A DNA stretch of 64,000 bases, taken from assembly GCF_001421745.1 (NCBI RefSeq), contig NZ_LMKW01000008.1, forward strand, positions 559,027-623,026, written 5' to 3'. Numbering within the stretch: position 1 is the stretch's first letter; every line of letters starts with the position of its first letter. This DNA is from Sphingomonas sp. Leaf230 (GTDB lineage: Bacteria; Pseudomonadota; Alphaproteobacteria; Sphingomonadales; Sphingomonadaceae). The notes under the pieces were generated by a model. It was not told the DNA's origin and did no database searches. It saw nothing but the letters and a program-made list of their open reading frames with translations. The translations under genes were made by a program, and so were the position numbers. Below are positions 9,143-17,274 of the stretch, in pieces.

Positions 9143-9586
9143 TCATCCGCGGATCGGGGTGAACTGCAACGACAAGAACTGCCAGTCGCCCTTGATCCGT
9201 CGCGCGACGAAGCCGGCCCGCAGCGCGCGCGTCTGAATCTGGCCGTCCTTGCCGGGCATGGTGTAAGCGATCCGCATCGTGACGACACCGATCGTGCCAG
9301 CGGGCCGTGCGACGGTTTCGGTAATCGTCATCGGCGGTGCGGCTGATTTCTTGTCGGCTGCGTAGAACCCGATCACGCGCTCGCGGGAATCGACCTCACC
9401 GACCGGAGACACTTCCTGGTATTCGGGCGCCATCATCGCGATCATCGCCGCTTGATCGAACTGGTTGCGGACCCGGACGAACGCCTCGGCACGCTGACCG
9501 AGTTTTTGGATGTCGACCTCAACCGATTGCGCCGCGGCAGGAACACTAACCAATGATGCCGCCGCAATCCCCAGAAATACCCGCAT
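9143..9586 (-). CDS. Exported SnoaL/DUF4440-like protein
   Basis: 147-residue protein with a clear Sec signal peptide ([20 protein letters not shown], cleavage near 20). The mature part looks like the NTF2-like fold used by DUF4440/SnoaL-like proteins (EAFVRVRNQFDQAAMIAMMA, then PVGEVDSRERVIGFYA and a strand-rich end). I chose the ATG at 9586 because it starts the signal peptide; longer in-frame starts would bury it. It converges on the HerA-like gene with only four bases between stops. Periplasmic location is likely, function unknown. Confidence 0.75.
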   Translation of the reverse strand: MRVFLGIAAASLVSVPAAAQSVEVDIQKLGQRAEAFVRVRNQFDQAAMIAMMAPEYQEVSPVGEVDSRERVIGFYAADKKSAAPPMTITETVARPAGTIGVVTMRIAYTMPGKDGQIQTRALRAGFVARRIKGDWQFLSLQFTPIRG

Positions 9587-9666
9587 TCTTGCCCCCCGAT
9601 GCAATGTTGCATAACGGCAATACACCTAAGCTTCAGGTGCAGCAATGACGCTGCCGGTTGCCGAAC

Positions 9667-9996
9667 CTAGAATGCGAACGCGATGGCGAGACCTGCGATG
9701 ACGCCGACTTGTACCATCGCGATGAGCTGGAGCCGACCGACGAATGGTTGCTTTCGTGTCTTGTGCCGGTAGCGATTGCGCGCCCAGAACGCGCCCGGGC
9801 TGCCGCCAAGTGCGGCCAGCCAGAGCAACCGCGCTTCCGAAATCCGCCATTTGCCAGTCAGCGATCGCCGCTTGTCGAGCGCGAACGCGGCGAACGCGGC
9901 GAACGCGGCGACCGTGATGACGTTGACCAGCACCAGCAAGAGGACGGCCGTGATGACGGCAAGCGCACTATTCGGCGCGGTCAACGGTCCTCGCAA
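9667..9996 (-). CDS. DUF1294 small membrane protein
   Basis: 109-residue membrane protein. A first helix spans about 14-40. The DUF1294 core follows: ALDKRRSLTGKWRISEARLL, then LLWLAALGGSPGAFWARNRYRHKTRKQPF, and a last helix ends the protein. The family is often found alone or fused to cold-shock domains; here there is no such domain. Its start overlaps the end of the upstream exported protein by 16 bases, so the two are probably co-transcribed. Function unknown. Confidence 0.85.
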   Translation of the reverse strand: MRGPLTAPNSALAVITAVLLLVLVNVITVAAFAAFAAFALDKRRSLTGKWRISEARLLWLAALGGSPGAFWARNRYRHKTRKQPFVGRLQLIAMVQVGVIAGLAIAFAF

Positions 9997-10409
9997 CGGA
10001 TCCGCATTTTAACCATGCGGACCTCTGCACGCTCGCCCGCATTCGCGCGCATCTTGACCATGTGGTCTTTCACGCCAATCTGGAATTCCGCCGGCCCGGT
10101 AACAGTGCATACCATCCCGTTGGCGACGCTGGCACACGCATCGACATATTGGCGTGCGTTAGTGATGACCGAGTCTTCAGCCGGACCGAGCCCCATCGAA
10201 ACATAGCTCGATCCACCGAACAGTGCGGTACCCAGGCCGCCGAGCGTCTTTAGCTCCCATGCGGCGTGGCCGTCAGACGGTTTCGCCGTCTTCATACCGA
10301 GCTCGGTTGCGACCCGCTGGCAGAAGCTGGCGTTGGCCGCCCCCTCATCCGACTGGGCGGGGGCGGCCATAGTAGCCAGCGCGAGGGCGGCGAGAAAACG
10401 GATGGTCAT
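9981..10409 (-). CDS. Hypothetical exported protein
   Basis: 142-residue protein with a short signal peptide (MTIRFLAALALATMAAPAQS). I do not recognise the mature part. It has four cysteines (in ASFCQRV, VDACAS, MVCTV and RIRCED) that could form disulfides in the periplasm. Its 3' end overlaps the start of the DUF1294 gene. It may be a lineage-specific protein of sphingomonads. Confidence 0.65.
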   Translation of the reverse strand: MTIRFLAALALATMAAPAQSDEGAANASFCQRVATELGMKTAKPSDGHAAWELKTLGGLGTALFGGSSYVSMGLGPAEDSVITNARQYVDACASVANGMVCTVTGPAEFQIGVKDHMVKMRANAGERAEVRMVKMRIRCEDR

Positions 10410-10495
10410 AGCCGGACACTAATCCGCAACCGATGACAGTTCTGTTAAACACGTCAAAACCGACGCGTTTGGCCGTCTCATCGCCCTGGCGAAAC

Positions 10496-10762
10496 TCAGA
10501 TCATCCCCAACGCCTGGAGATACACCTCGAGGATCGCTTCCTCCTCCTGATACTCTTCCTTCTTCTTCTTCCGGATCGACAGGATCTTCCGGATCGCCTT
10601 GGGGTCGTAACCGCGGCCCTTGGCTTCGGCCATCACGTCCTTGATGTCGTCCGAAATACCCTTCTTCTCTTCTTCGAGACGCTCGGCGCGCTCGATCAGC
10701 AGGCGCAGTTCGTCCGCTGCGACCGCGCCGCCGCCCATGCCGTGTTGCCGTTCGTCAGACAT
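10496..10762 (-). CDS. gapR: GapR family nucleoid-associated protein (DUF2312)
   Basis: 88-residue DNA-binding protein of the GapR/DUF2312 family. In Caulobacter GapR binds overtwisted AT-rich DNA and supports replication. The core reads [20 protein letters not shown], then [22 protein letters not shown] and a lysine-rich helix [12 protein letters not shown]; it is almost wholly helical. I use the ATG at 10762 (MSDERQHG) because it matches the family length; the longer frame adds an unlike stretch. It lies near DUF1244 and pyruvate kinase genes, a common alphaproteobacterial neighbourhood. Confidence 0.92.
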   Translation of the reverse strand: MSDERQHGMGGGAVAADELRLLIERAERLEEEKKGISDDIKDVMAEAKGRGYDPKAIRKILSIRKKKKEEYQEEEAILEVYLQALGMI

Positions 10763-10952
10763 CGAAAATTCCCCACTCGCCAGCGCCCACGCGCCGGTCA
10801 AAAGCCAATCAAGATACAAGCCCGCACCGGTGATCGCCGTCCGGAGACGTCCTGAATCATGCCGAATTGGGTGCGGGCCAGCGTCTAGGCGTTTACCGTG
10901 TTCGGCTCAAGCGACCCTGCGGGGGATCGTCGCGAATCAATTGCAGCCGTTC

Positions 10953-11255
10953 TCAGACCACTGCGTTCTTCGCGACGCTCGCCTTCATCCGTTCGAGCTG
11001 CTCGGGCGTCGCGTCGCCCTGGTGGTGCGCCTTCCACTCCGCATACGGCATCCCGTACACAGTCTCGCGTGCGGCATCCTTCGACAGGCCGCCCGCTTCC
11101 TCGACCCAGTCGGACAGGCAATTGCGACAGAAACCGGCGAGCCCCATCAGGTCGACGTTCTGCGCGTCCTCGCGGTGGCGGAGATGACGGATCAGGCGGC
11201 GAAAGGCCTGTGCCGCTACGGCATCGTCCAAAGTATCGAGGCGATCGGGGTTCAT
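10953..11255 (-). CDS. DUF1244 family protein
   Basis: 100-residue cytoplasmic protein of unknown function. The family core FCRNCLSDWV (about 42-51) carries a CxxC pair, and AFRRLIRHLRHREDAQNVDL precedes it. The C-terminal part has YGMPYAEWKAHHQ. The small all-helical protein is typically found beside pyruvate kinase or gapR in alphaproteobacteria, as here. The gene is divergent from pyk with a gap of about 90 bases, so they may share a control region. Confidence 0.9.
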   Translation of the reverse strand: MNPDRLDTLDDAVAAQAFRRLIRHLRHREDAQNVDLMGLAGFCRNCLSDWVEEAGGLSKDAARETVYGMPYAEWKAHHQGDATPEQLERMKASVAKNAVV

Positions 11256-11347
11256 TACTATGCTCCGTGGTTGATCCCGCGGAGATAGGGTTTAAGGCCC
11301 GTCGCGGCAAAGACCTCCCCCAGGAAACGCCGAGGAAGACGCACCGC

Positions 11348-12811
11348 ATGACCAAGGCCATCGCACCCCGTTCGCGCAAAGTCCGCATTCTAGCGACGCT
11401 CGGCCCTGCCAGCAGCACCCCCGAGATGATCGCTACCCTCTTCCGTACCGGCGCGGACGCATTCCGCATTAACATGAGTCACGGCGACCAGCAGTCGAAG
11501 ATCGCCGTGATCCAGGCGATTCGCGCGCTGGAAAAGGAATATGGTCGTCCGTCGACCATTCTCGCCGATCTCCAGGGACCGAAGCTGCGCGTCGGCAAGT
11601 TCGACGGCGGCCGCACCGTACTCGAAACCGGTTCGACCTTCGTGCTCGACCGCGACCCGACGCCAGGCAATGCTACCCGCGTCGAGCTGCCGCACGACGA
11701 GATTTTCGCAGCGATCGAGCCGGGCGCCCGCCTGCTGCTCGACGACGGCAAGCTCGTGCTGCGCGTCGTGTCGCACAGCCCGCGCGAGATCACGACGCGG
11801 GTCGAGGTCGGCGGTGCCCTGTCGAACAGCAAGGGTCTGAACGTCCCCGACGTGGTGCTGCCGATGGCCGCGCTGACCGAGAAGGATCGCAGCGATCTCG
11901 ACTTCGCGGTCGACCAGGGCGTCGACTGGATCGCGCTGTCGTTCGTGCAGCGCCCCGAGGATCTGTGGGAAGCGCGGAAACTGATCGGCGGCAAGGCGGC
12001 GCTGATGGCGAAGATCGAGAAGCCGGCGGCGATCGAGCGGCTCGAGGAAATCGTCGAGGCGTGCGACGGCGTGATGGTCGCGCGCGGCGATCTCGGCGTC
12101 GAACTGCCGCCGCAGCAGGTGCCGCCGCTGCAGAAGCGCATCGTCGAGGTTTCGCGCCGGATGGGCCGCCCGGTGGTGGTCGCGACGCAGATGCTCGAAT
12201 CGATGATCACGTCGCCCTCCCCTACGCGGGCGGAAGTGTCGGACGTCGCGACGGCCGTGTATGACGGTGCGGACGCGATCATGCTGTCGGCGGAGAGCGC
12301 AGCGGGCGCGTGGCCGGTCGAATCGGTGGCGATGATGGACGCGATCGGCGTGTCGGTCGAGGCCGATCCCGAGCACGGCGACCGCATGCACTTCACCGTG
12401 ATGAAGCCGGATCCGACGACTGCCGACGCGCTCGCCGAGGCGGCAAAGACCATCGCCGCGACGGTGTCGGCGGTGGCGATCATCTGCTTCACGACCTCGG
12501 GCTCGACCGCGCGCCGCATCGCGCGCGAGCGGCCTTCGGTGCCGTTGCTGGTGCTGACGCCCAGCCACGAGACCGCGCGGCGGCTCGGGCTGCTGTGGGG
12601 GACGCATGCCGTGCATACGCGCGACGTCGAGTCGTTCGAGGACATGGTGGCGAAGTCGAAGCGGATGGCTTTGCGGCATGGGATGGCGAAGGCGGGGGAT
12701 CGGGTTATCGTGCTGGCGGGCGTACCATTCCGGACGCCTGGGTCGACGAATGTGCTGCACGTCGTACGCATCGTGGGCGATGAGCTGAAGGGGCATCATT
12801 CGCAGGTTTGA
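11348..12811 (+). CDS. pyk: Pyruvate kinase
   Basis: Converts PEP and ADP to pyruvate and ATP, the last glycolysis step. The 487 residues carry RKVRILATLGPASST at the N-terminus, INMSHGD, ILADLQGPKLRVG (active-site region), the signature MAKIEKPAAIERL with its catalytic lysine, and VVVATQMLESMI. The C-terminal allosteric domain ends VPFRTPGSTNVLHVV. I chose the ATG at 11348 because pyruvate kinases begin a few residues before the RKVRI strand; the frame stays open further upstream but without family similarity. The gene is followed by a repeat-rich gap. Confidence 0.97.
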   Translation: MTKAIAPRSRKVRILATLGPASSTPEMIATLFRTGADAFRINMSHGDQQSKIAVIQAIRALEKEYGRPSTILADLQGPKLRVGKFDGGRTVLETGSTFVLDRDPTPGNATRVELPHDEIFAAIEPGARLLLDDGKLVLRVVSHSPREITTRVEVGGALSNSKGLNVPDVVLPMAALTEKDRSDLDFAVDQGVDWIALSFVQRPEDLWEARKLIGGKAALMAKIEKPAAIERLEEIVEACDGVMVARGDLGVELPPQQVPPLQKRIVEVSRRMGRPVVVATQMLESMITSPSPTRAEVSDVATAVYDGADAIMLSAESAAGAWPVESVAMMDAIGVSVEADPEHGDRMHFTVMKPDPTTADALAEAAKTIAATVSAVAIICFTTSGSTARRIARERPSVPLLVLTPSHETARRLGLLWGTHAVHTRDVESFEDMVAKSKRMALRHGMAKAGDRVIVLAGVPFRTPGSTNVLHVVRIVGDELKGHHSQV

Positions 12812-12860
12812 GTTTGGCGCGAGTGTAGAAGCCCGCCGCTAGGCCAAGGCGCCGACCTAT

Positions 12861-12975
12861 CCTTCCCCCCTCCATGAAAGGGAGGGGTAGGGGGTGGGTC
12901 GGCTTCCACATGCTCCATCGGTACTGGCTCAAACCAGCCAACCCACCCCCACCCCCTCCCTTCCAGGGAGGGGAG
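12861..12975. repeat. Palindromic intergenic repeat, type C-like (CT-rich arms)
   Basis: CCTTCCCCCCTCC...GGGGTAGGGGGTGGGT at the left pairs with AACCCACCCCCACCCCCTCC...GGGAGG at the right. It is the first of three repeats filling the 618-base gap between pyk and cstA. Shorter relatives of the same pattern occur at 33857, 38301 and 49652. Confidence 0.75.
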
Positions 12976-13107
12976 CGAAGTAAGGGCGTTTGGTGGTGTT
13001 CGTGGTCGACACCACAAAAGGTGGCGCCCCTCTCTACGGGCCTCACGCCGGCAACCCCAGTCGTAGAAGCACCTCAATGTGCATCCGCATTAACGGAAAC
13101 CGAGCAT

Positions 13108-13190
13108 CTACCGCTCCCCCGCGAAGGCGGGGGTCCAGGATGACGGCATACCAGGGTATTTAGCTGGGCCCCCACATCCGCGGGGGAACA
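13108..13190. repeat. Degenerate type A palindromic repeat
   Basis: A CCCGCGAAGGCGGGGGTCCA half and a partly matching CCCCCACATCCGCGGGGG half surround about 25 unique bases. It appears to be a decayed relative of the type A elements. No gene is visible around it. Confidence 0.6.
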
Positions 13191-13212
13191 GCCTCGGTGT
13201 GGATCGCAAACG

Positions 13213-13317
13213 CCACCACCCCGGCGACGGCCGGGGCCCAGTTGGGGGACGGCAATGGCGACGCTCCCCACTCCGTTGCGGCAACCTTTCCAATTGGGCC
13301 CCGGCCTCCGCCGGGGT
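13213..13317. repeat. Palindromic intergenic repeat, type B
   Basis: Arms CCACCCCGGCGACGGCCGGGG/CCCCGGCCTCCGCCGGGG with inner CAATTGGG-type sequence, around a loop of about 40 bases. Copies at 17091-17199 and 57278-57385 share the same arms. Downstream of it a 15-base palindrome AGCCTAATCTAGGCT (13355-13369) lies about 60 bases before cstA and could be a control site. Confidence 0.8.
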
Positions 13318-13429
13318 TGAGTTCGCCACCGGGGCGGGGCTCGCAGCCATAGCGAGCCTAATCTAGGCTAGCGCTCCCCGCCCGAATACGCGATGCCGCG
13401 CAGACGGACCGCACGGGAGGGCGAACGCT

Positions 13430-15484
13430 ATGACTTTACGCGAGAAGATCGGCTGGGGCGCACTCGCCCTGCTCGCAGCCAGCGCGCTCGCGGTCGTCGC
13501 GTTCGAACGGGGCGAGCATGTCAACGCGCTGTGGATCGTCACTGCGGCGGTCTCGGTCCAGCTGATCGCGTACCGCTTCTACGCGCGCTACATCGCCTGC
13601 CACGTCATGCAGCTCGATCCATCGCGGCAAACCCCCGCCCTTCGCCGAGCCGACGGCCTCGACTACGTCGCGACGGATCGCAACGTCCTGTTCGGCCACC
13701 ACTTCGCCGCCATCGCCGGTGCCGGCCCGCTCGTCGGCCCCGTGCTTGCCGCGCAGATGGGCTATCTCCCCGGCACGCTCTGGATCCTTGCCGGCGTCGT
13801 GCTGGCGGGCGCGGTGCAGGACTTCATGATCCTATTCATCTCGATGCGGCGTGACGGGCGTTCGCTCGGCGAACTGATCCGCATGGAGATGGGCGCGATC
13901 CCCGGCGTGATCGCGCTGATCGGTGCGTTCGCGATCATGGTCATCATCCTCGCCGTGCTCGCGCTGATCGTCGTCCGCGCGCTCGCCGGCAGTCCCTGGG
14001 GGCTGTTCACCGTCGCCGCGACGATCCCGCTGGCGTTCCTGATGGGCATCTACACGCGCTGGATCCGGCCCGGGAAGGTCGGCGAAGTCTCCGTTCTCGG
14101 CGTCATCGGGCTGCTGGCCGCGATCGTCTATGGCGGCACGGTTGCCGCCTCGCCGACGCTCGCACCGCTGTTCACGCTGACCCCGGTGCAGTTGTGCGTG
14201 CTGATGGTGGGCTATGGCGCGGTCGCCTCCGTCCTCCCCGTATGGCTGCTGCTCGCGCCGCGCGACTATCTGTCGACCTTTCTCAAAATCGGTGCGATCG
14301 TCGCGCTGGCGATTGGCATCGCCGTCGTCGCGCCGCCGCTCAAGATGCCCGCGCTCACGCCGTTCATCGACGGTAGCGGCCCGGTCTGGTCGGGCGGGCT
14401 CTTCCCGTTCCTGTTCATCACGATCGCGTGCGGCGCGGTCTCGGGCTTCCACGCGCTGATCGCCAGCGGCACCACGCCGAAGCTCATCGCCAGTGAAGGC
14501 GACGCGCAGTTCATCGGCTATGGCGCGATGCTGATGGAGAGCTTCGTCGCGATCATGGCGCTGGTCGGCGCGTCGATCCTCGATCCCGGCGTGTATTTCG
14601 CGATGAACAGCCCGGCGGCGGTGGTCGGCACCGACCTCGCTTCGGCCGCCACCGCAGTGACCGCGATGGGCTTCCCGATCACGCCCGAACTGCTCGCGCA
14701 GACTGCGAAGGACGTCGGCGAGACTACGATCGTCAGCCGGACAGGTGGCGCACCGACGCTGGCGGTGGCGATGTCGGAGATCTTCAGCCACCTCGTCGGC
14801 GGGCAGGCGATGAAGGCGTTCTGGTATCACTTCGCGATCCTGTTCGAGGCGTTGTTCATTCTGACGGCAGTCGATGCGGGGACGCGCGCCGGGCGTTTCA
14901 TGCTGCAGGACCTGATCGGGCTGGCGGTGCCGTCGTTCCGCAATGCGTCGGCGATCTTGCCCGGGCTGATCGCGACCGCGCTGTGTGTCGTTGCCTGGGG
15001 CTTCTTCCTGTACCAGGGCGTCACCGATCCGCTTGGCGGGGTGAACACGCTGTGGCCGCTGTTCGGCATCTCGAACCAGATGCTCGCGGCTGTCGCGCTG
15101 GTGCTGGCGACGGTGGTGCTGTTTCGGATGAAGCGGCAGCGGTACGCGTGGGTGACGATCCTGCCCGCCGCGTGGCTGTGCCTGTGCACGATCACCGCCG
15201 GGCTGATGAAGCTGTTCGCGAGCGATCCCAAGGTCGGCTTCCTCGCTCACGCGTCGAAGTTCGCGGATGCGGCGGCGCGGGGCGAACTGCTGGCGCCGGC
15301 CAAGACTATGGCGGAGATGCAGCGGATCGTCCTCAACGACCGGATCGACGCCGGGCTTTGCGCGCTGTTCCTCGCGGTGGTGTTGTCGATCGTGGTCTTC
15401 GGCATCCGTACCTGTCTGGCGGCGCTGAAGATCGACCGGCCGACGGTGACCGAAGTCCCGCCGCAGCTGGTGGCCGCGGAATGA
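13430..15484 (+). CDS. cstA: CstA-family carbon starvation / pyruvate transporter
   Basis: Polytopic inner-membrane permease of 684 residues, with more than fifteen hydrophobic segments. CstA imports pyruvate, and possibly peptides, during carbon limitation in enteric bacteria. Family motifs seen: RFYARYIACHVMQLDPSRQTPA, DYVATDRNVLFGHHFAAIAGAGPLVGP and a later GTTPKLIASEGDAQ. It forms an operon: its last four bases overlap ybdD, which in turn overlaps a heme oxygenase gene. An ATG with GGAGGG upstream supports this start. The substrate is inferred from the family and its small partner. Confidence 0.93.
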   Translation: MTLREKIGWGALALLAASALAVVAFERGEHVNALWIVTAAVSVQLIAYRFYARYIACHVMQLDPSRQTPALRRADGLDYVATDRNVLFGHHFAAIAGAGPLVGPVLAAQMGYLPGTLWILAGVVLAGAVQDFMILFISMRRDGRSLGELIRMEMGAIPGVIALIGAFAIMVIILAVLALIVVRALAGSPWGLFTVAATIPLAFLMGIYTRWIRPGKVGEVSVLGVIGLLAAIVYGGTVAASPTLAPLFTLTPVQLCVLMVGYGAVASVLPVWLLLAPRDYLSTFLKIGAIVALAIGIAVVAPPLKMPALTPFIDGSGPVWSGGLFPFLFITIACGAVSGFHALIASGTTPKLIASEGDAQFIGYGAMLMESFVAIMALVGASILDPGVYFAMNSPAAVVGTDLASAATAVTAMGFPITPELLAQTAKDVGETTIVSRTGGAPTLAVAMSEIFSHLVGGQAMKAFWYHFAILFEALFILTAVDAGTRAGRFMLQDLIGLAVPSFRNASAILPGLIATALCVVAWGFFLYQGVTDPLGGVNTLWPLFGISNQMLAAVALVLATVVLFRMKRQRYAWVTILPAAWLCLCTITAGLMKLFASDPKVGFLAHASKFADAAARGELLAPAKTMAEMQRIVLNDRIDAGLCALFLAVVLSIVVFGIRTCLAALKIDRPTVTEVPPQLVAAE

Positions 15485-15669
15485 TCCGGGCGCTCTACGC
15501 GAAGGCCCGCGAGACCGCGTTGCTGATGGTCGGCGTGCCGTCCTATGCCGCGTATCGCCAGCACATGGCCGAGCGGCATCCGGACCATGCGCCGATGGAC
15601 GAGCGCGCGTTCTTCCGCGATCGGCAGGAGGCGCGGTACGGTAGCAAGGGCGGGGGACGCTGCTGTTGA
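15481..15669 (+). CDS. YbdD/YjiX-family small protein (CstA partner)
   Basis: 62-residue protein. MVGVPSYAAYRQHMAERHPD is the family signature, followed by MDERAFFRDRQEARYG and a Cys-Cys end. In E. coli YbdD is needed with CstA for pyruvate uptake. Its ATG overlaps the cstA stop by four bases (ATGA), strong evidence for translational coupling. Too short for many automatic callers but clearly real. Confidence 0.9.
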   Translation: MIRALYAKARETALLMVGVPSYAAYRQHMAERHPDHAPMDERAFFRDRQEARYGSKGGGRCC

Positions 15670-16184
15670 CCGATGTGCTTTCGACTGTCGCGCGACTCCG
15701 GGCGGCGACGGCAGCGGATCACGACGCGGTCGATGCGGGGTTCGGGCGCTACGACCTGAGCGACGCGGATGATTACCGCGCGTTCCTGATTGCGCATGCC
15801 AGGGCTTTGCCGGCGGTCGAGGCATGGCTCGCTGCAATCCCGGGACTGGCGGCGGTGCGGTCGCGAGAAGCGGCGCTGGCCGAGGATCTTGCCGCGCTGG
15901 GTGAAGACATGCCCGCGCCGATGACGTTCGACGTGCCGGCGAGTACGGCCGCTGGGTGGGGCGCGATGTATGTCGTCGAGGGGTCGCGGCTTGGCGGTAT
16001 CATGCTGTCACGCTCGGTGCCCGAAGGGATGCCGTCGGCCTATCTCGGGGCGAAGCATCTGTCCGGCGAATGGCGCTCGTTGCTCGCCGCGATCGACCGT
16101 GAGCCCGCCGACGAAGCCTGGATCAAGGAGGCTATCGTCGGCGCAAAGGCGGCGTTCGAGCTGTATCGTCGCGCGCCGGACTGA
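15666..16184 (+). CDS. Biliverdin-producing heme oxygenase (BphO/HmuO-like)
   Basis: 172-residue soluble enzyme expected to open heme to biliverdin, iron and CO. The proximal histidine is probably His19 in RAATAADHDAVDAGF, followed by DYRAFLIAHARALPAVE. A distal-helix glycine pattern reads YVVEGSRLGG. It starts with TTG overlapping the ybdD stop (TTGA); GGGGGA lies about 8 bases upstream, and an in-frame GTG at 15675 is the alternative. Placement behind cstA-ybdD is unusual. The bacteriophytochrome at 60652 in this window needs biliverdin, so a supply role is possible; iron recovery from heme is another. Confidence 0.87.
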   Translation: MTDVLSTVARLRAATAADHDAVDAGFGRYDLSDADDYRAFLIAHARALPAVEAWLAAIPGLAAVRSREAALAEDLAALGEDMPAPMTFDVPASTAAGWGAMYVVEGSRLGGIMLSRSVPEGMPSAYLGAKHLSGEWRSLLAAIDREPADEAWIKEAIVGAKAAFELYRRAPD

Positions 16185-16186
16185 TA

Positions 16187-16489
16187 TTACCGCAGGAGCT
16201 TTGGTGCTTCCTTGCGGATCATGTCCTGCACCTTGCTCGCGAACAGCCCGAGGATGCCGGGCAGGTCGACTACCGCGTGGACGTTGGTCTCGAATACGGT
16301 GACTGCGCTGGCGATCGTCTGGCCCATCGCCTGGACGGTGAAGTGCAGCGTATCGCCCTCCCAGCGCTGCTCAGTCACCGACCCGCCGGGGATCTTGTCG
16401 CTGATCTTGCCGATCCCCCCGTCGAGCCGCGCGCGGACCGCGGTCTTGCCGAGCTGATGGGGGACGTCGACGGTGATGGGAGTGCCCAT
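16187..16489 (-). CDS. Polyhydroxyalkanoate granule-region family protein
   Basis: 100-residue protein matching the PHA_gran_rgn family. It reads MGTPITVDVPHQLGKTAVRA, then WEGDTLHFTVQAMGQTIASAV and a C-terminal DMIRKEAPKLL. These small proteins resemble a START/SRPBCC-like half and are named from their position in PHA loci in some bacteria. No PHA synthase is nearby here. The stop is two bases from the heme oxygenase stop (convergent). Role unknown. Confidence 0.82.
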   Translation of the reverse strand: MGTPITVDVPHQLGKTAVRARLDGGIGKISDKIPGGSVTEQRWEGDTLHFTVQAMGQTIASAVTVFETNVHAVVDLPGILGLFASKVQDMIRKEAPKLLR

Positions 16490-16498
16490 GTCTGTTCC

Positions 16499-16918
16499 TT
16501 AAGTCGCGAAAATCATGTCGTCGTTGGCGAACGCCTTGAACTCGAGTGCGTTGCCGCTGGGGTCGAGAAAGAACATCGTCGCCTGCTCGCCGGGCTCGCC
16601 CTTGAAGCGGATGTACGGCGCGATCCCGAACTGGACGCCGGCGGCGGTGACGCGTTCGGACAGCGCGGTCCAGTCGTCCATCGTCAGTACGACGCCGAAA
16701 TGCGGGACGGGGACGGCGTGGCCATCAACCGCGTTCTCGACCGCGACGGGCTTTGCGGCGGGGTCGAGGTGCGCGACGATCTGGTGGCCGAACAGGTCGA
16801 AGTCGATCCAGTGGTCGCTGGAGCGGCCTTCGCGGCAGCCGAGGGTGGCGCCGTAGAAGGTGCGGGCTGCCGTGAGGTCGTGGACCGGGAAGGCTAAGTG
16901 GAAGGGGCGTAAGGTCAT
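16499..16918 (-). CDS. VOC-family (glyoxalase/dioxygenase-like) protein
   Basis: 139-residue vicinal-oxygen-chelate protein. It begins [20 protein letters not shown] with the typical first metal-side histidine. It also has [29 protein letters not shown] and the C-terminal [15 protein letters not shown] that supplies the metal-binding glutamate. I chose the ATG at 16918 because it begins the VOC fold exactly; the longer frame only runs into a repeat. Probably co-transcribed with the PHA-type gene downstream. Substrate unknown. Confidence 0.85.
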   Translation of the reverse strand: MTLRPFHLAFPVHDLTAARTFYGATLGCREGRSSDHWIDFDLFGHQIVAHLDPAAKPVAVENAVDGHAVPVPHFGVVLTMDDWTALSERVTAAGVQFGIAPYIRFKGEPGEQATMFFLDPSGNALEFKAFANDDMIFAT

Positions 16919-17002
16919 TGGGGGAAGATAGGTCGGGCGATCCGGTTCGTCGAGCCGGGGGATTGCGTGGGTGCTTTCACCTACCGGGACGGTGGCCCTC
17001 TC

Positions 17003-17059
17003 TTGTTCTCCCGCGAAGGCGGGAGCCCAGTCTGGGCTCCCGCCTTCGCGGGAGAACAA
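17003..17059. repeat. Palindromic intergenic repeat, type A (perfect copy)
   Basis: TTGTTCTCCCGCGAAGGCGG...CCGCCTTCGCGGGAGAACAA, a perfect inverted repeat of 57 bases with a minimal loop. It lies in the 356-base gap between the VOC gene and lnt together with a type B copy; nothing else is visible in that gap. Confidence 0.9.
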
Positions 17060-17090
17060 TCTTTGGGCGGGCGCCCTCCCCCTCACACTG

Positions 17091-17199
17091 CACCACCCCG
17101 GCGAAGGCCGGGGCCCAATTGGGGGACGTTGCTAACGGAGGGCAGCGCGTCGTTACTCCCACCTTTCCAATTGGGCCCCGGCCTCCGCCGGGGTGGTGG
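17091..17199. repeat. Palindromic intergenic repeat, type B
   Basis: Arms CACCACCCCGGCGAAGGCCG and CGGCCTCCGCCGGGGTGGTG around a loop holding GGCCCAATTGG and its complement. Very similar to the copy at 57278-57385. Confidence 0.9.
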
Positions 17200-17274
17200 A
17201 GAGCGGGGCGACAGTGCCGTGACCAACAAGGCTAAGACATTGCCCGGCCCCCTCCGCCACGCCATAGCGCGAGC

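Noticed and set aside
11390..12799. Minus-strand open frame opposite pyruvate kinase
   Set aside because: Shadow of a conserved enzyme; its His/Arg-rich product matches nothing known.
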